Shown piece by piece: positions 19,059 through 30,769 of a DNA stretch of 64,000 nucleotides (the stretch's first letter is position 1; each line of letters begins with the position of its first letter). The position numbers and the translations under genes were made by a program. Where the stretch lies: contig NZ_JHXN01000007.1 in the NCBI RefSeq assembly GCF_000687755.1, forward strand, positions 22,305-86,304. Direction: 5' to 3'. Source of the stretch: Taylorella asinigenitalis ATCC 700933 (lineage in GTDB: Bacteria; Pseudomonadota; Gammaproteobacteria; Burkholderiales; Burkholderiaceae_B). The notes under the pieces are model-generated. The model was not told where the DNA came from, made no database searches, and was given only the letters and a program-made list of their open reading frames with translations.

Positions 19059-22000
19059 ATGAAAGCATTATTAAGAATTTTCCTGGTCCTCTTTCTACTG
19101 TTTTTGATTATTTTCGGTGTAACTTTTTATACCGTGATATTTACAAATTTTGGTCTTAGGATTATGACTGACCATGTATTGCCAAAAGCTGGAATTCATG
19201 CGGACGATGTGCAAGGCAATCTTTGGGATGGCATATTAATCGGAAATTTATTGGTTGATACACCAACTATTAAAGTTGATGCCCAAGGATTGGCCCTAAA
19301 AGCCAAGTTAGCCAAATTACTCGATAGACAAGTTTATATCTCATCCTTTACTGGTCGTAATTTACATATGCAAATTGTGGCTAAGGATGCTGCAGAAGTT
19401 GTTGAAGATGTAGCCAAAGAAGTCGATAAAAGAGAAGGTAGTGTAATTGAATATCCAAGCCTACCTGTAGACATAATTGTGGAGCGCGCCAGTCTTTATA
19501 ACTTTGATATTCAACAAACGGTAAAGAAAGGGAACATTCTTAAAGAAAGCCCTCCTATGGTTGAAATAGCAGGCAAGGTTGATGATTTAAAACTTAATTT
19601 TTTAAGAAAAAAACATCTTGATTTTGAACTTGATTCAAACATTACACTAACTGGTCAGGGCTATCGCATCACATCAGATATAAAAGGTGAGGGTTCGGGT
19701 TTAAGTCCTGTTGTTTGGGATAATCTTAATATTGATGCAAAACTAGATGATAAGAGCCTTCTCTTAAATCAGGCAGTTGTAGGTGAAGCAAAAATTCTTA
19801 TCGATTCTAGTAAGCAAATTAAGCCTCTTGTTGATATTCAAATTGGAGATAATAAACTTCATATCGGCGGATCATTGCCTATTGAAAAGGGTGAGCAATC
19901 TGAAGGGATTTTATTAAAAGCGACCGCCCCTAAATTGGATAATATGGCACCAGGGGCTGGTAAATCATTAACACTTGATGCAAGAATAACGGGAGATATT
20001 GCTGCTCATAAATTTAAGGTGAATGGAGTGTATGAGCCATTGCCAGATTTTCCTTTAGGAAAGGATAATTTATTAATCGATATCGAAGCTTCTGGTCAAG
20101 GTTCAGATAAGTCTTGGATTGGGGATATCACGAAAATTGATATTCATAATAATGAAAATAAACTTTTTAATAACGCCCCAATTCATATCGATGTGCAGTT
20201 TGGTCCGCCTGCAGAATGGAAAATAGCTGAAACTGAGTTGGTATTTGAACGTAAGGGTATGACGGATACTGTTATAATTCATGAATCGAGTCATGGTTTT
20301 AAAAATCAAATTTTCTCTGAAGGTTATGTGCAAGATTTGATGTATGAAAATCAACTCTACGATGCTAGATGGAACCTTAAAAAAGCACCACTTCTTGAGG
20401 CGGATATAACTCTGTCACGTAAGGGTGAAGAGAGCCTAGATCTTCAAAAAAATCCACTTTTAAATGTTAAGGAATTAATTCTCAATCTAAAAGCAACTCC
20501 TGAAGAAAAACTAGTTGTTAATTTGAAAGGTCATGGTGAATCAACTGAAGTTAAGGGTGATTTCATCGTTGACCCAAAAAATATGATTGGTTTTGAGACA
20601 GGCGAAATCGATATCACCCTCTCAAATGGAACTTCTTTAAAAGGCAATATTGGCCCTGATGCAGAGGACGAGCAATCCATTGCATTAAACGTAAATACTA
20701 ATCGATTAGATGTTGAATTGCTTACTGCAGGAGCAGTTAAAGACTCTGTTATTAATGGAAATATAAACGGAATACTAAGATTAAATAAAAACAAAATTCC
20801 TACTAAAGGCAGTCTTAAACTTGATATCTCTAAAGATAGTAAATGGTTGGGCAAACCTATTTCAGGGGTTGCGGATTTAAAATTCGTTCCATTTGATGAA
20901 GAGCTTGTAGAAAACTCAACTATATTCACCCCCGTGTTATATATATTCGGGAAAGCCGATACCAATTTAAAAATCGGTTCTAACTCTATAGTTTCAAGCG
21001 GCTCTTTCGGTAGGCCAGACGATAAACTCCAGGGTAAAATCGATGCCCCTAATTTCAAAGAATTATGGCCCACATTAGAAGGGGGTGCGAAAATCGAGGG
21101 CTCTACAACAGGTACTGCTGCAAGACATACCACTACAGGTAAACTGCAATATGCACCAAATGGCTTTGGTGGAAAAGATCCACAAATTATTGATTTATCT
21201 GGTTCGGTGACAGGAGGATTGATTACTGCTGGTGATGAAATTAAAGCTTGGGCTGGTGAATTAACTAATATTAAATCAGAATTCGAAAAATACAATTTAT
21301 CGAGTGACGATTCTATTCATATTGAGATTAAGAAGGAGAGCGATCTTAGTGATTTAAGTTGGAAAGTCACTAAAGGTACACTTAATCTAACCATGCCTAA
21401 TAAGCATGTCATAACTCTGAATCATATCAATTCAGAAGGTCAAGGGAATAAGTGGCGCTCCTCTGGAGAAATTAAAAACATAGTCCTTGATAAGTACTTA
21501 AGCGATTTCACAAAAATGCTTGAATTCGAAGAGAATTCTGGTCCTGGTGGAATAGTCGTTAGAAATCCAGCAGATAAAAAATCTAGTGATTTAAAAGTTG
21601 ATGCCCAGTGGGGTATTGAATTTGATGAAGCATTGCGTGGAGGCTTAGTTGTTAAGCGGGTTTCGGGCGACTTTGTATTGCCACGTAGTAATAATAAACA
21701 TATGGGTATTCAAGAGTTTGATATCAAGGCAAACTTTGCTCCAACCACTGGAAATCGCAGTGATTTTAATGCGTCGATTGTTTTAAATACCAATACTACA
21801 GGTAACCTTAAGATTGTTGCAAAAGTACCATTTATTGGGTTACAACCCCAATTAAGAAGCGGTACTCAAGTTACGGCCGTCGGAAAAATTAATGATATTG
21901 CATGGGTGTCCGCTTTTACGGATGATTTGCTAGAACTTGGAGGGGAAGCTGATTTTGATATAAAACTTAATACAAAATCAGATGGAAATTGGACTACGAC

Positions 22001-23228
22001 GGGATATCTTAATGCGAAAAATTTGAAGATTGTTGAAGTCGAAAATGGGGTGCGTTTCTTAGAAGGTACACTAAAATCACATCTTGATTCTGGACGATAC
22101 TTTATAGATGAATTAACGTTCCCAAGTGTGTTTCGCGTAAAACCAAATGAGCCTCGCACAAGATTATGGGTCGATAAAAATGGATCTGGGGGGTATTTTA
22201 AACTTAACGGTTTCTGGGATTTAGTCGATTCAAATGGAGAATTTAAAGCTGAAGTTCGTAAATATCCAATCGTTCAAAGATCGGACCGTTTCATAATGGT
22301 CAGTGGCAATGGTGAAATAACCGCTCCTCTTCCTCAAATTAATATCACTGGTGATTTCACTACGGATGCTGGCTTTGCGAGCGTTGATATTCTTGAGTCG
22401 ACTCCTAAACTTGATAGCGATATCATCATTCTAAAAGAAGGTGAGGCAAATCCTGCACCACGAAAAACTGATACTAAATTAGATTTAGATATCGATTTTA
22501 ATTTGGGAAATAGATTCTTTATTGTGGGTCTTGGACTTGATTCAAAAGTTAGAGGTTCATTAAATATCGTAAAAAAAGATGGTCCTATTTCTGCAGAAGG
22601 TATGTTTGAGACTGATGGCGGAAAAATTGAAGCTTATGGTCAGCAGTTATCCATCGAAAAAGGACAAATTACATTTAATGGAGCTATCGAAAATCCAAAC
22701 CTTGATATAGAGGCGATTCGCAAAGGATTTGAAGTTGAAGCAGGTATTCGAGTCCAAGGAAATGCAAGATTACCTAAGATCTCACTTGTCTCATATCCTG
22801 ATGTGAGCGAAGTTGAAAAACTCTCATGGCTAATTATGGGTAGGGGGCCAGATAGTAGTGGTGCCGATTTGGCTTTGCTTTTATCTATCGGTACTTCATT
22901 GCTTGGTGGTGAGGAACCACTTTATAGAAGGCTCGGAATAGATAATATTGGTGTGCGTTCAGGGGCAGTGGGTGCGAGCGGAGCGATATTGCCACAAAGA
23001 TCTGTTGCAGATAGTACTTCATATCGAGGTAGTGAAACTTCAGAGCAATTACTGTATATCTCAAAACAATTAACAGAAAAATGGTCTGCTGCTTTGGAAC
23101 AATCCATATCAGGGGGTGGTACAGTTATACGAGCAAGTTATAAATTATTCGAGAACGTAACGGCCGATATTAAAGCTGGTTCAGTGAATGGTATAGAATT
23201 AATTTACAAAAGAGTATTTAAGTTTTAG
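19059..23228 (+). CDS. tamB: TamB, inner-membrane subunit of the translocation and assembly module
   Basis: AsmA-like bridge protein of 1389 residues spanning the periplasm to TamA. An N-terminal signal anchor (about 3-28) is followed by a long beta-helical stretch with repeating polar/hydrophobic strands. The DUF490/TamB C-terminal domain (about 1050-1389) includes GGKIEAYGQQLSIEKGQITFNG and ends YKRVFKF. Length is typical. It holds two TGGCAATG motifs in opposite orientations. The dcd gene starts six bases after it. Confidence 0.92.
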   Translation: MKALLRIFLVLFLLFLIIFGVTFYTVIFTNFGLRIMTDHVLPKAGIHADDVQGNLWDGILIGNLLVDTPTIKVDAQGLALKAKLAKLLDRQVYISSFTGRNLHMQIVAKDAAEVVEDVAKEVDKREGSVIEYPSLPVDIIVERASLYNFDIQQTVKKGNILKESPPMVEIAGKVDDLKLNFLRKKHLDFELDSNITLTGQGYRITSDIKGEGSGLSPVVWDNLNIDAKLDDKSLLLNQAVVGEAKILIDSSKQIKPLVDIQIGDNKLHIGGSLPIEKGEQSEGILLKATAPKLDNMAPGAGKSLTLDARITGDIAAHKFKVNGVYEPLPDFPLGKDNLLIDIEASGQGSDKSWIGDITKIDIHNNENKLFNNAPIHIDVQFGPPAEWKIAETELVFERKGMTDTVIIHESSHGFKNQIFSEGYVQDLMYENQLYDARWNLKKAPLLEADITLSRKGEESLDLQKNPLLNVKELILNLKATPEEKLVVNLKGHGESTEVKGDFIVDPKNMIGFETGEIDITLSNGTSLKGNIGPDAEDEQSIALNVNTNRLDVELLTAGAVKDSVINGNINGILRLNKNKIPTKGSLKLDISKDSKWLGKPISGVADLKFVPFDEELVENSTIFTPVLYIFGKADTNLKIGSNSIVSSGSFGRPDDKLQGKIDAPNFKELWPTLEGGAKIEGSTTGTAARHTTTGKLQYAPNGFGGKDPQIIDLSGSVTGGLITAGDEIKAWAGELTNIKSEFEKYNLSSDDSIHIEIKKESDLSDLSWKVTKGTLNLTMPNKHVITLNHINSEGQGNKWRSSGEIKNIVLDKYLSDFTKMLEFEENSGPGGIVVRNPADKKSSDLKVDAQWGIEFDEALRGGLVVKRVSGDFVLPRSNNKHMGIQEFDIKANFAPTTGNRSDFNASIVLNTNTTGNLKIVAKVPFIGLQPQLRSGTQVTAVGKINDIAWVSAFTDDLLELGGEADFDIKLNTKSDGNWTTTGYLNAKNLKIVEVENGVRFLEGTLKSHLDSGRYFIDELTFPSVFRVKPNEPRTRLWVDKNGSGGYFKLNGFWDLVDSNGEFKAEVRKYPIVQRSDRFIMVSGNGEITAPLPQINITGDFTTDAGFASVDILESTPKLDSDIIILKEGEANPAPRKTDTKLDLDIDFNLGNRFFIVGLGLDSKVRGSLNIVKKDGPISAEGMFETDGGKIEAYGQQLSIEKGQITFNGAIENPNLDIEAIRKGFEVEAGIRVQGNARLPKISLVSYPDVSEVEKLSWLIMGRGPDSSGADLALLLSIGTSLLGGEEPLYRRLGIDNIGVRSGAVGASGAILPQRSVADSTSYRGSETSEQLLYISKQLTEKWSAALEQSISGGGTVIRASYKLFENVTADIKAGSVNGIELIYKRVFKF

Positions 23229-23234
23229 TTTTAT

Positions 23235-23798
23235 ATGGGTATTAAGAACGATAGATGGATTCGAGAACACGCACTCAATGGCATGATTACACCTTATGAA
23301 GAAGGTCAGGTGCGTTACGTAAACGATAATAAAATTGTAAGTTACGGCACTAGTAGTTATGGATATGATGTTAGATGTGCACGTGAATTCAAAATATTTA
23401 CAAACATTAATTCCACTATAGTCGATCCGAAAAAATTCGACGAAAAATCATTTATTGATTTCGAAGGTGATGTTTGCATAATTCCGCCTAATTCTTTTGC
23501 TCTTGCAAGAACCGTTGAGTACTTTAAGATTCCGCGTGATGTCTTAACGATATGTCTTGGAAAAAGCACATACGCGCGTTGCGGAATAATCGTTAATGTC
23601 ACACCACTTGAGCCAGAGTGGGAGGGGCATGTAACACTGGAATTTTCGAATACGACGCCATTGCCAGCGAAAATATATGCAAATGAAGGCTGTGCTCAAT
23701 TCTTGTTTTTAGGGGCGGACGAGATTTGCGAAGTATCCTATAGAGACAGAGGCGGCAAGTATCAAGGGCAAGAGGGCGTGACATTGCCACGAATCTAA
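23235..23798 (+). CDS. dcd: dCTP deaminase
   Basis: Deaminates dCTP to dUTP, the main source of dUMP for thymidylate synthase (thyA at 30770). It has 187 residues. [10 protein letters not shown] near residue 40, the catalytic region [24 protein letters not shown] (here STYARCGI, then [15 protein letters not shown] near 115-135, with Glu as base) and the C-terminal Y-Q-G-Q-x-G-V-T-L-P-R tail are all present. It overlaps the next gene by one base (TAATG). Confidence 0.94.
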   Translation: MGIKNDRWIREHALNGMITPYEEGQVRYVNDNKIVSYGTSSYGYDVRCAREFKIFTNINSTIVDPKKFDEKSFIDFEGDVCIIPPNSFALARTVEYFKIPRDVLTICLGKSTYARCGIIVNVTPLEPEWEGHVTLEFSNTTPLPAKIYANEGCAQFLFLGADEICEVSYRDRGGKYQGQEGVTLPRI

Positions 23799-25037
23799 TG
23801 CAACTGAGCCAATCTTACGATATAGTCGTAATTGGGGCAGGGGCCTCCGGGCTTATGTTTGCGGCTGAACTTGCGGGTTGCACTGGTATGGAGGTTTGTC
23901 CCTTCAAAGATTCATTACGAATTTGTTTGCTTGATCATGCAACACGACTTGGAGAGAAGATTCGCATTAGTGGCGGTGGACGATGCAATTTCACAAATAA
24001 AAAAGTAACTCCAGATAATTTTGTTTCCAAGAATCCAAAGTTTGCAAAGCATGCATTAAATGCATATAAGCCCGATGATTTCCTACGATTATTAGCGTAA
24101 CTCAGTAGAATGGGTTCTTAAAAATGATGTGCAGTACTTTACACGCGATGGAAGTCATGCAATCGTGAATCTGCTTCTTAAACACTGTGATACACCAAAT
24201 ATTGAAATACATAATCCTGTAAGTGTGCTTGAGATGCAAAAGGAAGGCGATGAATTTAGGATTATTTGCGATAAAGGTGAGGTTAGAGCAAAGTATTTAA
24301 TCATTGGCACAGGCGGTATGGCTGCACCAGCAGTGGGTGCAACGGATTTCGGACTTCATATTGCTCGCAAATTTGGTCACACTATTGTTCCTGCAAACCC
24401 TGCATTGGTGCCCCTTGTGTTTGATCCAAAAGAGTGGGAGCCATTTTCGCAGCTAGCAGGCGTAAGTCTGAGGGCCATTATTGCAATTGGTGGATGCGTT
24501 TTCGAAGATGATATGCTTTTTACACATAAGGGTCTGTCGGGGCCATTAATATTAAATGCATCATCATATTGGAATGAAGGTGAAGAACTTAGCATTAATT
24601 TGTGTCCTAGCATTGATTTAGCTGAAGTATTAATTGAAGCGAGTAAATCGAGTGGATCGAATAAGTCAAAACCAGCTTCGATATTAGAGCAATATATGCC
24701 GAAAAGGCTTGAGGCGGTGATGGTGGGGGCATTGCCACCTAATAGGAATCTATCGGAATTAGGACATAAGGCTTTGCGACAACTGGCCGACTCGATTCAT
24801 AATTTTCGTGTGAAACCGACGGGCACTCAAGGATATAAAAAAGCGGAAGCCATGTCTGGAGGCGTGGATACGAAGGAAGTTGACCCGAAATCAATGCAAA
24901 GCAAGCTCGTGGACGGCCTATATTTCATAGGCGAGGTCCTCGATATTACGGGCCATTTAGGTGGCTATAATTTTCAGTGGGCGTGGTCGAGTGCCGTCAC
25001 ATGTGCTCGGGCACTCAAATCGAGATTATCCGAATAA
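23798..25037 (+). pseudogene. HI0933-family (YhiN-like) FAD-dependent oxidoreductase, frameshifted
   Basis: The two halves of one HI0933-family flavoprotein lie in different frames. The first (23798-24100) carries the FAD site DIVVIGAGASGLMFAAELAG and the signature RISGGGRCNFTN, and stops at TAA 24098-24100 after DDFLRLLA. The second resumes from about 24096 (RNSVEWVLKNDVQYFTRDG) to 25037, ending with the family tail GEVLDITGHLGGYNFQWAWSS. A one-base loss near 24094-24098 explains it: restoring it gives about 413 residues, the normal length. It could be a true mutation or a sequencing error, and the second half otherwise shows no decay. Function of the family is unclear. Confidence 0.82.
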
Positions 25038-26231
25038 CCTTTTCTCTGCGATGCGCGTACCTTCCACTAAGCTCTCAAGCTTGGCCCATGCGATTTGATG
25101 ATGTAATCGGCCGCCCAAACCGCAGTCGGTAGATGCGATAACATTTTCAGGGCCTACGAGCTCGGCAAATCTTATGACCCGCTCTGCCACTAGCTCAGGG
25201 TGTTCTACTACATTTGTGCTGTGGCTTACGACACCTGGCACAATTTTCGTCCCTGGTGGCAATGCATGGTCTTTCCACAATGTCCATTCATGAGCATGTC
25301 GCGGTGATGATGCTTCAAAACTATAAGCGCCAGCATTTACAGCCAAACTCTGGTCCACAATATCCTTAAATGGTATATCCGTAGTGTGCGGTCCATGCCA
25401 AGACCCCCAGCAGATATGTAGTCGCACTAGCTCACGTGGAATCCCTTCGATAGCACGATTTATAGCATCGATGCGAAGCTGCAACCAATCCTGATAATCT
25501 TTTATCGATGGCTCGGGATTGATTTGATCCCATGATTCAGCTAAGTCAGGTGCGTCTAGCTGCACTATAAATCCAGCATCCGTAATCGCTTTATATTCGT
25601 GTGCCATGGCCCTTGAGCAGGCATCTAGCACCTCCTTGTCTGAAGCATAAAATTCATTTTTGATGCGTGCACACGACCCAGGCGATAGGGCGGCAATGAA
25701 TCCGCGGTCAACCCCATATTTTTCAAATGCGGCTTTCATAAGTTTTATATCGGTTTGTACTTGATCAAGCCCGATATATGTTAGTTCTGAGGTTATTTTT
25801 GGATTTCCAACTTTTTTGCGGCCTGTGAAGATTCCTGAATCGGGGTCTTCGTAAGCTTCTTTGAATTTGACGCGGTCGCGTCGATCTGTAAATGAGGTTA
25901 GTTTTATATCACCTGGGGCTGAACGGACCTTATCTTGATTGGCCCAACGATCTTCGTCGGTTAAAGTTAGGCCACCTAAGCGACTAAATGAATAGTTCCA
26001 CCAGGCACCGTAATCAACTGCACCGCTTGTAATATGGCCATATTCGCCCTCATTTATGATATCTAATCCGATATCGACTTGACGTTTTACAACACTATCT
26101 ACGGCCGATTGCAGAATTTCAAAAAATTCCTTATCGTCAATTTTGTTTGCGGCTCTTCTCTCATTGGCCTCAAGAAGTTCTGGTGTTCTGGGCAAAGAGC
26201 CCACATGACTAGTTAAAATTTTATTGCTCAT
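25026..26231 (-). CDS. MetE C-terminal-like (cobalamin-independent) methionine synthase family protein
   Basis: A 401-residue zinc methyltransferase resembling the catalytic half of MetE. It starts KILTSHVGSLPRTPEL, the usual substrate-binding opening. Zinc ligands are likely in HICWGSWH near residue 280 and in STDCGLGGR near residue 370. It lacks the N-terminal MetE domain, so it is one of the single-domain family members whose methyl donor is not certain. It converges on the flavoprotein relic with a 12-base overlap and is divergent from gcvT. Confidence 0.82.
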   Translation of the reverse strand: MSNKILTSHVGSLPRTPELLEANERRAANKIDDKEFFEILQSAVDSVVKRQVDIGLDIINEGEYGHITSGAVDYGAWWNYSFSRLGGLTLTDEDRWANQDKVRSAPGDIKLTSFTDRRDRVKFKEAYEDPDSGIFTGRKKVGNPKITSELTYIGLDQVQTDIKLMKAAFEKYGVDRGFIAALSPGSCARIKNEFYASDKEVLDACSRAMAHEYKAITDAGFIVQLDAPDLAESWDQINPEPSIKDYQDWLQLRIDAINRAIEGIPRELVRLHICWGSWHGPHTTDIPFKDIVDQSLAVNAGAYSFEASSPRHAHEWTLWKDHALPPGTKIVPGVVSHSTNVVEHPELVAERVIRFAELVGPENVIASTDCGLGGRLHHQIAWAKLESLVEGTRIAEKRLFG

Positions 26232-26342
26232 AAATGGCTCCTTATTTCATAAGAGAATATACCCGTTAACTTCTATAACCACCATTATATTTAAATAAAG
26301 AAAAGTCATAAGATACAATTAAGGATTAATTTTGGAGACTAT

Positions 26343-27422
26343 ATGAGCGCAAAACGCACGCAACTTTATGAATTACATCTTGAGTCAGGAGCAAAATTAA
26401 TAGACTTTGGAGGATGGGAGATGCCCGTCTCCTACGGGTCACAAATTGAAGAACATAATGCTGTGCGAACGAACGTTGGATTATTTGACGTTTCTCATAT
26501 GTTGAATATCGATTTATCAGGTGCTAGATGCGAGGAATTTTTACGCACACTTCTAGCAAACGACGTATCAAAAATCTCTACAATCCCTGGAAAAGCCCTA
26601 TATTCCTGCATGTTAAACGATGCAGGAGGCGTTATCGATGACCTTATAGTGTATTTTATTCATGATGGGGCATGGCGTCTTGTCGTAAATGCAGGATGTG
26701 CCGATAGCGATTTGGCATGGATCGAAAAACAAGCGGCGGCCTACGATATCGGAGTTAAATCTCGTAGGGATTTAGCCATGATTGCTGTGCAGGGGCCAAA
26801 CGCAGTGGATAGAGTAGCGGAGGCATTGCCACAAATAGAGGGGCTTTCCGATATTAAGCCATTTTCAAGTAAGCAAACGGAATCGTATTTTATAGCCAGA
26901 ACAGGATATACAGGCGAGGATGGGTTCGAAATTTCTGCAACACCCGATTTAATTATTAAATTATGGAATGATTTGGTGGCACTAGGGGCTCAGCCATGTG
27001 GATTGGGTGCACGAGATACTTTGCGTCTTGAAGCGGGTATGAACCTCTATGGGTCTGATATGGACACGAGCACTCAACCTTCTGAGAGTGGCTTACAGTG
27101 GACTGTATCGCTTAAGGATGAGGGGCGTGATTTTATTGGACGTGCTGCATTAGATGACTCACGCAAAAAGGCGTTTTTAGGGGTGCGATTATTGGGACGC
27201 GGTGTTATGCGCTCTCATATGAAAGTGCGCACGGCTGATGGGGCCGAAGGTGAAATCACAAGTGGGACCATGTCGCCCACATTAGGTTATTCGATTGGCT
27301 TTGCTCGCATGCCGCTTGGGACAGAGCCTAATCAAAAAGTTGAAGTCGATATTCGCGGCAAATGGCACGAAGCAGAGTTAGTGAAATTGCCATTTGTTAA
27401 AAACGGAAAAGCATTAGTTTAA
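26343..27422 (+). CDS. gcvT: glycine cleavage system T protein (aminomethyltransferase)
   Basis: Releases ammonia from the aminomethyl-lipoyl arm of GcvH and makes 5,10-methylene-THF. It has 359 residues. The folate-binding domain starts at LIDFGGWEMPVSYGS, with VGLFDVSHM near residue 45. GYTGEDGFEI and LGARDTLRLEAGM are signatures, and the catalytic Asp lies in LGARDTLR. It is first in a run gcvT-gcvH-gcvP-thyA-folA, so its product is on the same message as the enzyme that consumes it. I see no glycine riboswitch in the 111 bp upstream. Confidence 0.95.
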   Translation: MSAKRTQLYELHLESGAKLIDFGGWEMPVSYGSQIEEHNAVRTNVGLFDVSHMLNIDLSGARCEEFLRTLLANDVSKISTIPGKALYSCMLNDAGGVIDDLIVYFIHDGAWRLVVNAGCADSDLAWIEKQAAAYDIGVKSRRDLAMIAVQGPNAVDRVAEALPQIEGLSDIKPFSSKQTESYFIARTGYTGEDGFEISATPDLIIKLWNDLVALGAQPCGLGARDTLRLEAGMNLYGSDMDTSTQPSESGLQWTVSLKDEGRDFIGRAALDDSRKKAFLGVRLLGRGVMRSHMKVRTADGAEGEITSGTMSPTLGYSIGFARMPLGTEPNQKVEVDIRGKWHEAELVKLPFVKNGKALV

Positions 27423-27438
27423 ATTTAAAGGAAATTTT

Positions 27439-27804
27439 ATGAATCTACCTACAGATCGCAAATATACAAAATCTCATGAATGGGTAAAACAAGAGGGTGA
27501 CTTATTCTTAGTCGGAATCACAAATGATGCACAGGATCAATTGGGTGATCTTGTTTTTGTCGGTGATGCAAAAGTGGGTGAAACTTTAAAAGCAGGTGAA
27601 ACGGCTGCTGTAGTTGAATCCGTTAAAGCCGCTTCTGATATTTATGCCCCTGTAGATGGTGAAATCGTTGAATTTAATGAGGCTTTGGATTCTGATCCAA
27701 CTTTGATTAATCAAGATGCATATGCAAACTGGATTTTTAAAATCAAAGCTAGTGATGCTTCTCAATTTGATAGCTTGCTAAATTCAGACCAATACGAGGC
27801 TTAG
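27439..27804 (+). CDS. gcvH: glycine cleavage system H protein
   Basis: Lipoyl carrier of the glycine cleavage system, 121 residues. The lipoylated lysine is in ESVKAASD near residue 61. KYTKSHEWVK and the LG-D-LVF segment are conserved. It lies 16 bases after gcvT with an AAAGGAAA ribosome site, and six bases before gcvP. Confidence 0.95.
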   Translation: MNLPTDRKYTKSHEWVKQEGDLFLVGITNDAQDQLGDLVFVGDAKVGETLKAGETAAVVESVKAASDIYAPVDGEIVEFNEALDSDPTLINQDAYANWIFKIKASDASQFDSLLNSDQYEA

Positions 27805-27810
27805 TATTAT

Positions 27811-30768
27811 ATGAGTATTCCAGTAGGACTTTATGGTCCTGAGATTAGTTTTTCAAGGCCCTCAATATCTAAAAAGTCTTTTAAAGATAGACATATTGGT
27901 TTGAGTGAAGCTGCTCAAGAAGAAATGCTCTCAGAGCTTGGCTACGATTCTCTAAAATCATTTATTGAGGATATAGTGCCTGCGTCTATATTTGATCCTC
28001 AAAGAAATATCTCAATTTATGATTATTTTGGCTCAAGTGAGGAAGATGCACTTGATGAAATAAAAAAAATAGCATCAGAAAATCAGCTTAAATTGAATTT
28101 TATTGGGCAGGGTTATTACGGCACTATAACACCAAGCGTTATTAAAAGAAATATATTGGAGAATCCTGCTTGGTACACAGCATACACACCATATCAACCT
28201 GAGATTTCGCAAGGACGTTTGGAAGCACTTTTGAATTTTCAGACTATGGTGTCGGATTTGACAGCATTGCCAATAGCAAATGCATCATTGTTAGATGAAG
28301 GAACAGCAGCCGCAGAAGCGATGCTCGTAATGTATAGGGCAGCGAAAAATAAAAGTAAAACATGCTTTGTTTCAAAACATCTTCATCCGCAAACAATTGA
28401 GGTTTTAAAAACTAGGGCCGCTCCGCTTGGAATCGAGCTAGAAATAGGCGATGAGTTTGATGGATTCGGTGATTGCTTTGGAGTAATCTTGCAATATCCT
28501 CAATCTACAGGGGATGTGAGCGACTATTCTGAAGAAGTACAAAAGGCTCATGCACAAGGTTCATTAGTAGCTGTGGCTACAGATTTATTGGCACTTACAT
28601 TGCTAAAACCGCCTGGAGAGTGGGGTGCGGATATTGCCTTCGGGAATTCTCAGCGATTTGGTGTGCCTATGGGCTTTGGTGGCCCTCATGCGGCATTTTT
28701 TGCAGTAAGCGAAAATTTAAAGCGCTCAATTCCAGGTCGTATCGTTGGTGTTTCAGTTGATGCTCAGGGTGCCCCTGCCCTTAGGTTGGCAATGCAAACG
28801 CGAGAGCAACATATTAGAAGAGAGAAAGCCACTTCCAATATTTGTACAGCACAGGCTCTATTAGCAATTATGGCTAGCATGTATGCCGTATATAACGGAC
28901 CAGATAATTTAACAAAAATTGCTTTGCTTATTTATCGGGCTACAGACGATTTCGCTAAGATAATACGTAGTATGGGTTTAAAAATATTAAATAGAAGATA
29001 TTTTGATACTCTACATATTGCCTGCCCATGGGCTCAAGAACTAGTAAACGATTTGGCTCAAAAGGGAATTAATATTCGTTTAGTAGACTCTAATTCTGTA
29101 TCTATTAGTTTTGATGAGCTTAATAATCTAGAACTGATAGAGCTTGATGAACTTATATCTGAATCAATAAAGAAATATGGAGAGGATTACGATTTTATTC
29201 CTAATCTAGAGGCTGAAGAAGACAATCCTTCAAACACGTCTCAATCTATATGTACCCTATTTGAAGAAACATTTGGCCATTTGGCAAGAACCTCTAAATT
29301 TCTTACACACCCCGTCTTTAATACGTATCATTCTGAGACTCAATTGATGCGTTATATGCGTAAGCTTTCTGATATGGATTTGGCATTAGATCGCAGTATG
29401 ATTCCTTTGGGTTCATGCACCATGAAGTTGAATTCGGCTTCATCAATGATTCCGATAACATTTCCAGAATTTGCGAATATGCATCCATTTGCCCCAGCTG
29501 ATCAAGCCACAGGGTATGGAACGCTTATAGAGCGTCTAACAAATATTTTGAAAAAAGTGACTGGGTATGATGCGTTTTCATTTCAGCCTAATTCAGGGGC
29601 TTCGGGAGAGTATGCAGGATTACTCACTATTCGTGCATATCACGAGGCAAATGGTGAAGAGCATCGCAATATATGTTTAATTCCAGCATCTGCTCACGGA
29701 ACAAACCCAGCTTCTGCAGTTATGGCTGGTTATCAAGTCGTTATCGTTAATACGACTAAAGATGGCTATGTAGATGTAGAAGACTTGAACGCCAAATTAA
29801 ATGAGCTTGGCGATCAAGTAGCCGCTTTGATGATTACTTATCCCTCTACTCATGGTGTGTTTGAAGAGAATATTATTCAAATCTGCGATATGGTTCATAT
29901 GGCTGGAGCTCAAGTATATCTTGATGGAGCAAATATGAACGCCATGGTTGGGCTTGCTGCTCCTGGTGAATTTGGCTCTGATGTTTCTCACTTTAATTTG
30001 CATAAGACTTTTGGTATCCCTCATGGTGGAGGTGGGCCAGGTGTTGGACCAATAGGCGTAAAAGAACATCTTGCCCCATTTTTACCAGGTATATTAAATG
30101 AGCAAGGAGTTCTTACGGATTCTGATGAAGCAGGACCCGTTTCATCTGCACCATTCGGATCGGCAGGGATATTGCCAATTCCATATATGTATTTAATTAT
30201 GCTTGGAGAAGAAGGTTGTCAACTTTCATCTATATGTGCAATTTTAAGTGCGAACTATATTGCTCATAGATTGGCTGATTATTATCCGATTTTATATACA
30301 GATCAAAATGGTTTTGTAGCTCATGAGTGTATTATCGACTTGCGTCCAATTAAGGAGTCATGCGGTGTTACGGTAGATGATGTAGCCAAGCGCTTGATGG
30401 ACTATGGTTTTCATGCACCAACCATGAGTTTCCCTGTGCCTGGAACACTTATGATTGAACCGACTGAATCAGAGGATTTTGGAGAATTAGAGCGATTTAT
30501 CAATGCGATGATAGAAATTCGAAAAGAGATTGCTCAGATTGAATCGGGTGCTGCGGATGCAAATGATAATTTGCTTAAAAATGCACCTCATACTGCTCAA
30601 ATGGTTGCTTCAAACGAATGGACTCATCCATATTCTCGTCAAGAAGCGGCATTTCCTGATGGAGTAGATCCTAAAACAAAATACTGGTGCCCTGTAGCTC
30701 GTGTGGATAATGCTTACGGCGACAGAAACCTTGTGTGTACTTGCCCAAATATAGAGGCTTATATTTAA
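27811..30768 (+). CDS. gcvP: glycine dehydrogenase (decarboxylating), P protein
   Basis: PLP enzyme that decarboxylates glycine and loads the aminomethyl group on GcvH. It is the single-chain form of 985 residues with both halves fused. N-terminal half: FIGQGYYGT and [14 protein letters not shown]-terminal half: the PLP lysine in [18 protein letters not shown] near residue 733. The N-terminus extends about 20 residues beyond the usual [10 protein letters not shown] start. It ends one base before thyA. Two TGGCAATG motifs in opposite orientations are present. Confidence 0.95.
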   Translation: MSIPVGLYGPEISFSRPSISKKSFKDRHIGLSEAAQEEMLSELGYDSLKSFIEDIVPASIFDPQRNISIYDYFGSSEEDALDEIKKIASENQLKLNFIGQGYYGTITPSVIKRNILENPAWYTAYTPYQPEISQGRLEALLNFQTMVSDLTALPIANASLLDEGTAAAEAMLVMYRAAKNKSKTCFVSKHLHPQTIEVLKTRAAPLGIELEIGDEFDGFGDCFGVILQYPQSTGDVSDYSEEVQKAHAQGSLVAVATDLLALTLLKPPGEWGADIAFGNSQRFGVPMGFGGPHAAFFAVSENLKRSIPGRIVGVSVDAQGAPALRLAMQTREQHIRREKATSNICTAQALLAIMASMYAVYNGPDNLTKIALLIYRATDDFAKIIRSMGLKILNRRYFDTLHIACPWAQELVNDLAQKGINIRLVDSNSVSISFDELNNLELIELDELISESIKKYGEDYDFIPNLEAEEDNPSNTSQSICTLFEETFGHLARTSKFLTHPVFNTYHSETQLMRYMRKLSDMDLALDRSMIPLGSCTMKLNSASSMIPITFPEFANMHPFAPADQATGYGTLIERLTNILKKVTGYDAFSFQPNSGASGEYAGLLTIRAYHEANGEEHRNICLIPASAHGTNPASAVMAGYQVVIVNTTKDGYVDVEDLNAKLNELGDQVAALMITYPSTHGVFEENIIQICDMVHMAGAQVYLDGANMNAMVGLAAPGEFGSDVSHFNLHKTFGIPHGGGGPGVGPIGVKEHLAPFLPGILNEQGVLTDSDEAGPVSSAPFGSAGILPIPYMYLIMLGEEGCQLSSICAILSANYIAHRLADYYPILYTDQNGFVAHECIIDLRPIKESCGVTVDDVAKRLMDYGFHAPTMSFPVPGTLMIEPTESEDFGELERFINAMIEIRKEIAQIESGAADANDNLLKNAPHTAQMVASNEWTHPYSRQEAAFPDGVDPKTKYWCPVARVDNAYGDRNLVCTCPNIEAYI

Positions 30769-30769
30769 A

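Noticed and set aside
20531..21295. 254-codon minus-strand open frame inside tamB
   Set aside because: It is antisense to a well-conserved TamB region, lacks a ribosome site, and its composition mirrors the sense codons.
26232..26342. Possible glycine riboswitch before gcvT
   Set aside because: The leader is only 111 bases, very AT-rich, and lacks the paired glycine-aptamer cores.
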